The notes beneath the pieces are model-generated. The model was not told the DNA's origin. It saw only the letters and a list, made by a program, of their open reading frames with translations, and did no database searches. A stretch of 64,000 nt of DNA from positions 248,001 to 312,000 of the forward strand of contig NZ_FUWY01000002.1 of assembly GCF_900167375.1 (NCBI RefSeq). Direction: 5' to 3'. This document shows positions 60,599-64,000 of the stretch, piece by piece (position 1 is the stretch's first letter; each line of letters begins with the position of its first letter). The position numbers were made by a program, and so were the translations under genes. The stretch is from Anaerorhabdus furcosa (GTDB lineage Bacteria > Bacillota_I > Bacilli_A > Erysipelotrichales > Erysipelotrichaceae).

Positions 60599-61549
60599 AT
60601 GATTACAGTAATTATACCCATTTATAATGGCGAAAAACATATAAACCGGTGTCTTGACAGCCTTCTAAATCAGATTAATACAAATTTTGAATTAATAGTA
60701 ATTAATGATGGATCTACTGACAAGACAATATCAATTCTTGAGTCATACCGAATAAAGTTCAAAGACTTCAAGATAATAACAAAAGAAAATGAAGGGCAAG
60801 GAGTCGGAAGAAATATTGGAATCAAAAGAGCGAGGGGTGATTATTTAGTTTTTATTGATAGTGATGATGAAGTAGAAATAAATTATATTAGTGAATTTTA
60901 CAATATGATTAATCATAATAATATGGATCTAGGTATAACACAGATTAAAAGGAAATTTGATTATCAAGTAAGTTTCATCGAATCTAATTTTGAATATATA
61001 CAAAATGTAAATATAAACCAAAAAATAACAGTTCAAGAAAATCCAAGCTTAATTACACAAGTGTTAATTGCACCTTTTGCTAAGGTTATTCGCAAAGATT
61101 TCTTAATGAAAAATGGAATAGAATTTCCAAGTAGCAGGATATACGAAGATTTATATTTCACTATTTCTTTGTTAATGGCAAATCCTTCAACTGTGTTTGT
61201 TGATAAAAAAACATATTCTTATCATGTAAGAAAAGAAAATACTATGAATAGCTATGAAACAAAGATTGTTGATATGATTGCAACACTAAATCAAATCAAA
61301 GAATATGCAGTTGAAAGAAGAGTAAGTGAAATATATAAAAATGAAATCGAATTTTTAGCAATTTATCATTTGTTAATAGGTAGTATGTATCGTGAATGGA
61401 AGCATAAGCCGTTTAGTATTATAAAAGCGCGAAAAACATGTCAAAACTGGTTTAAAAACAGTGGATATTCTACAAATAATAAATATTTAAAGAAAATGAA
61501 ATTGTACTGTAAAATATACATTAAATTCTTCTTTTATAATCTTAAATAG
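60599..61549 (+). CDS. family 2 glycosyltransferase
   Basis: A 316-residue GT2 enzyme: VIIPIYNGEKHINRCLDSLL, LIVINDGSTDKTISIL, EGQGVGRNIGIKRARGDYLV, metal-binding FIDSDDEVE, and APFAKVIRKDFLMKNGIEFP with IYEDLYF as acceptor-site block. C-terminus basic with a short hydrophobic end. Ribosome-binding site is weak (AGAGAAAAT). Follows a decayed region, so it may be the first gene of the surface-glycan cluster that runs out of the window. Confidence 0.92.
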   Translation: MITVIIPIYNGEKHINRCLDSLLNQINTNFELIVINDGSTDKTISILESYRIKFKDFKIITKENEGQGVGRNIGIKRARGDYLVFIDSDDEVEINYISEFYNMINHNNMDLGITQIKRKFDYQVSFIESNFEYIQNVNINQKITVQENPSLITQVLIAPFAKVIRKDFLMKNGIEFPSSRIYEDLYFTISLLMANPSTVFVDKKTYSYHVRKENTMNSYETKIVDMIATLNQIKEYAVERRVSEIYKNEIEFLAIYHLLIGSMYREWKHKPFSIIKARKTCQNWFKNSGYSTNNKYLKKMKLYCKIYIKFFFYNLK

Positions 61550-61711
61550 CTTATTAATAGAGTAATTGAAATTAAGGAATAAGCATTAATACCAAGTGAA
61601 TATAATCAATATTGAAAATTCTAAGTTATATTTTACTTAAAGTATTATTTATATGTTTATTAAGTATAATGACGGTAATGATAAATTAAAAAAATAAGAA
61701 GGAAATATATT

Positions 61712-62725
61712 ATGGAGAAAACAATAAAAATTAGTATAATAATTCCAATATACAATTCAGAGCGTACTCTAGGTAAATTACTAAATATACTTTTAATGCA
61801 ATTACCAAGCAATGCTCAATTAATTTTAATAGATGATGGTTCAACAGATAATACAAGTGAAATACTTAAAATTCATCTTAAAAATAACACTAATATACTT
61901 CACAAGCGAATAGAAAAATCAGGCGTGTCAACGGCACGAAATGAAGGATTAAAAATGGCAAAAGGAGAGTATGTTACTTTTGTAGATAGCGATGATGAGG
62001 TAGCAAGTAATTATTTTGATGTGATTAACGAATTAATTGAAGACAAAAATATTGATTTATTCTTGTTTGGTTGTGTAATACATGGTCCTAATAAAAATGA
62101 AATATACTCACCAATTAATTTAACTTATGAAAAAAATTTATTCCTAATGAATCCTATTTTCTTTGATCCAGCAGTTTTGAACTTTCCATGGAACAAAATA
62201 TATAAAAGAAAAATTATTGATGAATTTGAAATTATGTTTGATGAGAGTATAGGTATTGCTGAAGACTTTGGGTTTAATGTGAAATTCTTAAAAAAAGCAA
62301 ATCAAATTAAGACTTCTAAAGAAGTTCTATATTATTATAATCGAATGATTCCTAATTCTATTACAAATACTAGACACTCATTTAAAACTGATATTGAAAT
62401 TAAGATTTTAACGGAGCTTAATGAAATGATAGATACTACTAATTTTGAACTAGAAAGAAATTATTTTAAATACTTGGTAAATATTTTTATTGGGTTAGTA
62501 AAAAGTGATTATATTAATGAAAATTTAGACACTAATACATGTAAAAATAACTTTATTAAAGCGAAAAAAATAATTGAATATAGAAATATAAATTTTGATG
62601 ATAAGAGGCAATTAATAGATTGTACTTTCTTATTTTTGATTAAGAAACTAAAGTATGAACAGTTTATATTTATAATAAAAAACTATAATTTCTTCAGTAC
62701 AATATATTTGAAAATCAGAAAATGA
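61712..62725 (+). CDS. family 2 glycosyltransferase
   Basis: A 337-residue GT2 enzyme: IIIPIYNSERTLGKLLNILL, LILIDDGSTDNTSEIL, GVSTARNEGLKMAKGEYVTF, FVDSDDEVA (metal ligands) and NFPWNKIYKRKIIDEFEIMF with IAEDFGF, the acceptor-site region typical of capsule or teichoic-acid glycosyltransferases. AAGGAAA ribosome-binding site. No membrane helix is obvious. Adjacent GT2 genes on both sides suggest stepwise assembly of one glycan. Confidence 0.92.
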   Translation: MEKTIKISIIIPIYNSERTLGKLLNILLMQLPSNAQLILIDDGSTDNTSEILKIHLKNNTNILHKRIEKSGVSTARNEGLKMAKGEYVTFVDSDDEVASNYFDVINELIEDKNIDLFLFGCVIHGPNKNEIYSPINLTYEKNLFLMNPIFFDPAVLNFPWNKIYKRKIIDEFEIMFDESIGIAEDFGFNVKFLKKANQIKTSKEVLYYYNRMIPNSITNTRHSFKTDIEIKILTELNEMIDTTNFELERNYFKYLVNIFIGLVKSDYINENLDTNTCKNNFIKAKKIIEYRNINFDDKRQLIDCTFLFLIKKLKYEQFIFIIKNYNFFSTIYLKIRK

Positions 62726-62780
62726 AAAACGCAGAAATAAAGAGCAAAAAGCAAAATAAACCATGCGAAGGAGAAGCAAC

Positions 62781-63761
62781 ATGATAGATATCACTGTGAT
62801 TGTCACATTATATAACAAAGAAAAATATATTGAGGATTGTATTAAATCACTTCTTCAACAAGAATTTGAAAACTTTAATATTTTAGTCATCGACGATGGT
62901 TCAACAGATGAATCATGCTCATTAGTAACTAATTTAATGTTGAATGAATCTAAAATTTTGTTACACAAGCAAGCTAATACAGGATTAGGTGGTGCTCGAA
63001 ATAAAGGGTTAGAATTAGCTAGCAATTGCAGATATGTTTGTTTCGTAGATGGTGATGATTATGTTAAACCAAATTATCTCAAAACATTATATACACTTTG
63101 TGAGCTAGAAAATGCAGATATTTCAATTTGTAATGTTGAATCATATCCGATGAATAAAAATTTTAGGGCTTGGTTTAAAGAATATAAAGGAAAAGTTGAT
63201 CCAGAATTTTTAGATGATAGTCTAATGGTAGTTAATAAGTTATTTAGAAAATCATATTTGGACGAAATGGAATTTAGATTTTTTGAGAAAAGTGGAGATG
63301 GTGCAATCATAAAACTTATGTTGAATACTAATAACATCATAAGTAGTTTAGAGCCGTTGTATATTTATAGATATGTTAAGGAATCTATGAGCAATACACG
63401 GAGTATAGAATTATATAAATCTGTAGTTGAAAATTCAAAGAAAATGAGAACAATAATCTGTGAATCAAAATATAACGATGATAGCAATATGATGTTATTT
63501 GGAGATTATATGGTCATTGATACATTTTTGCAATTATTGGTAATTGATATAATGAATAATGATAAAGAAGAATATAGCAATACAAAAAAAGAATTGTTAA
63601 AATTTGATTTAAACAATAAATATTTTAAGAAATTCTATAAAGATAAATATGGTATAGCCTATTACTTCGTTGTTCGTTACCTATTGATTAATAGCTTTTA
63701 TTTATCAAGGTTTATGATTTTAGTAAGAGATGCAATAAGAAAAGTGATACTTATAAAATGA
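62781..63761 (+). CDS. family 2 glycosyltransferase
   Basis: About 326 residues. GT2 motifs: IVTLYNKEKYIEDCIKSLLQ, ILVIDDGSTDESCSLV, GLGGARNKGLELASNCRYVC and FVDGDDYVK, then SLMVVNKLFRKSYLDEMEFR and EKSGDGAIIKLM. ATG 62781 is chosen because AAGGAGAAG precedes it; an in-frame ATG at 62763 overlaps that site. The stop codon overlaps the next start (ATGA). The C-terminus is rich in aromatic residues and may associate with the membrane. Confidence 0.92.
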   Translation: MIDITVIVTLYNKEKYIEDCIKSLLQQEFENFNILVIDDGSTDESCSLVTNLMLNESKILLHKQANTGLGGARNKGLELASNCRYVCFVDGDDYVKPNYLKTLYTLCELENADISICNVESYPMNKNFRAWFKEYKGKVDPEFLDDSLMVVNKLFRKSYLDEMEFRFFEKSGDGAIIKLMLNTNNIISSLEPLYIYRYVKESMSNTRSIELYKSVVENSKKMRTIICESKYNDDSNMMLFGDYMVIDTFLQLLVIDIMNNDKEEYSNTKKELLKFDLNNKYFKKFYKDKYGIAYYFVVRYLLINSFYLSRFMILVRDAIRKVILIK

Positions 63762-64000
63762 ACAAGACAAATATAAAGTCACAATGCAGTTTTCAACTAT
63801 TAGTATCAACAATGAATAAAAGCAACTATGAACTAGAAAGAATGCTACATTCTAATAATATAAGCTGTAATAGCTTGATAATTAATCAATGTAATCATAA
63901 TATATTAGATTCGAATAATATCTGTGAGAAAAAAAAGAATGTAATTAGTTTAAATGAATTTGGTTTGAGTTTAAGTAGAAACATAGCAATTGAAAATAGT
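63758..64000 (+). CDS. glycosyltransferase-like protein, 3' end outside window
   Basis: The start ATG overlaps the previous stop codon (ATGA). The 81 visible codons begin MNKTNIKSQCSFQLLVSTMN and reach CNSLIINQC and LNEFGLSLSRNIAIENS. The pattern (LVSTMN, LIINQC, GLSLSRNIAI) fits a GT2-like enzyme subfamily found in capsule clusters. The remainder, including the metal site, lies beyond the window. Confidence 0.7.
   Translation, partial: MNKTNIKSQCSFQLLVSTMNKSNYELERMLHSNNISCNSLIINQCNHNILDSNNICEKKKNVISLNEFGLSLSRNIAIENS

Noticed and set aside
1-64000. CRISPR arrays or complete insertion sequences
   Set aside because: No regularly spaced repeats and no intact transposase were seen by reading; a tool-based scan would be more sensitive.

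Overview
The window is strongly AT-rich DNA with strong AGGAGG-type ribosome binding sites, tightly packed co-directional operons, many intrinsic terminators and a tRNA gene that encodes its own CCA end. It carries two [FeFe]-hydrogenase-type proteins, a bifunctional AdhE with a Rex-like operator, a sucrose PTS operon, lipoproteins and a lytic amidase. This points to an anaerobic, fermentative, low-GC Gram-positive bacterium (Bacillota). Erysipelotrichia-like gut or oral bacteria would fit, but that placement is inference and no rRNA is present to settle it.

Layout. 0-6.7 kb: signalling genes (an EAL phosphodiesterase, two Crp/Fnr-type regulators, a TPR-LuxR regulator, a VOC protein and a diguanylate cyclase split by a frameshift in an (AT)5 tract). 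6.7-9.3 kb: a PadR/HAAS membrane operon, thioredoxin and a candidate small RNA. 9.3-15.0 kb: an OmpR-type two-component system followed by a MacA/MacB-like efflux operon; both units start with the same two-repeat promoter element. 15.2-19.3 kb: an XRE regulator with a CPBP protease, then a lone ABC exporter between two copies of a tRNA-Leu 3' end plus terminator, the second being the intact tRNA-Leu(AAG). 19.4-25.7 kb: a D,D-carboxypeptidase, a lipid-related operon (DUF2177, a one-chain fatty-acid kinase-like protein, DUF1295) and typA.

25.7-31.1 kb: the sucrose operon (PTS transporter, sucrose-6-P hydrolase, LacI regulator, fructokinase) with two GAACCGGTTC operators. 31.1-31.5 kb: an apparently independent structured RNA containing an 11-codon ORF with a strong Shine-Dalgarno. 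31.5-36.2 kb: a hydrogenase cluster with a catalytic-type enzyme, a [2Fe-2S] protein, a PAS-linked sensory-type hydrogenase and a SpoIIE-like phosphatase. 36.2-46.5 kb: mixed housekeeping genes (PepT, PfkB kinase, thiol-redox proteins, cardiolipin synthase, amidase, ThrE-type exporter, MFS, alpha/beta hydrolase). 46.6-53.3 kb, minus strand: adhE, two PTPS-related membrane proteins and acylphosphatase. 53.3-56.3 kb: a yybP-ykoY (Mn2+) riboswitch in front of a P2A-type cation ATPase. 56.4-64 kb: a surface-glycan type locus of five GT2 glycosyltransferase genes (the last cut by the window) with a LytS-like kinase and a response regulator that has a SARP/BTAD-like output domain.

No CRISPR array, intact insertion sequence or prophage was seen. 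The least explained items are the structured RNA before the hydrogenase cluster, the tRNA-flanked segment, the fatty-acid kinase fusion and the repeat-mediated frameshift in the cyclase gene.
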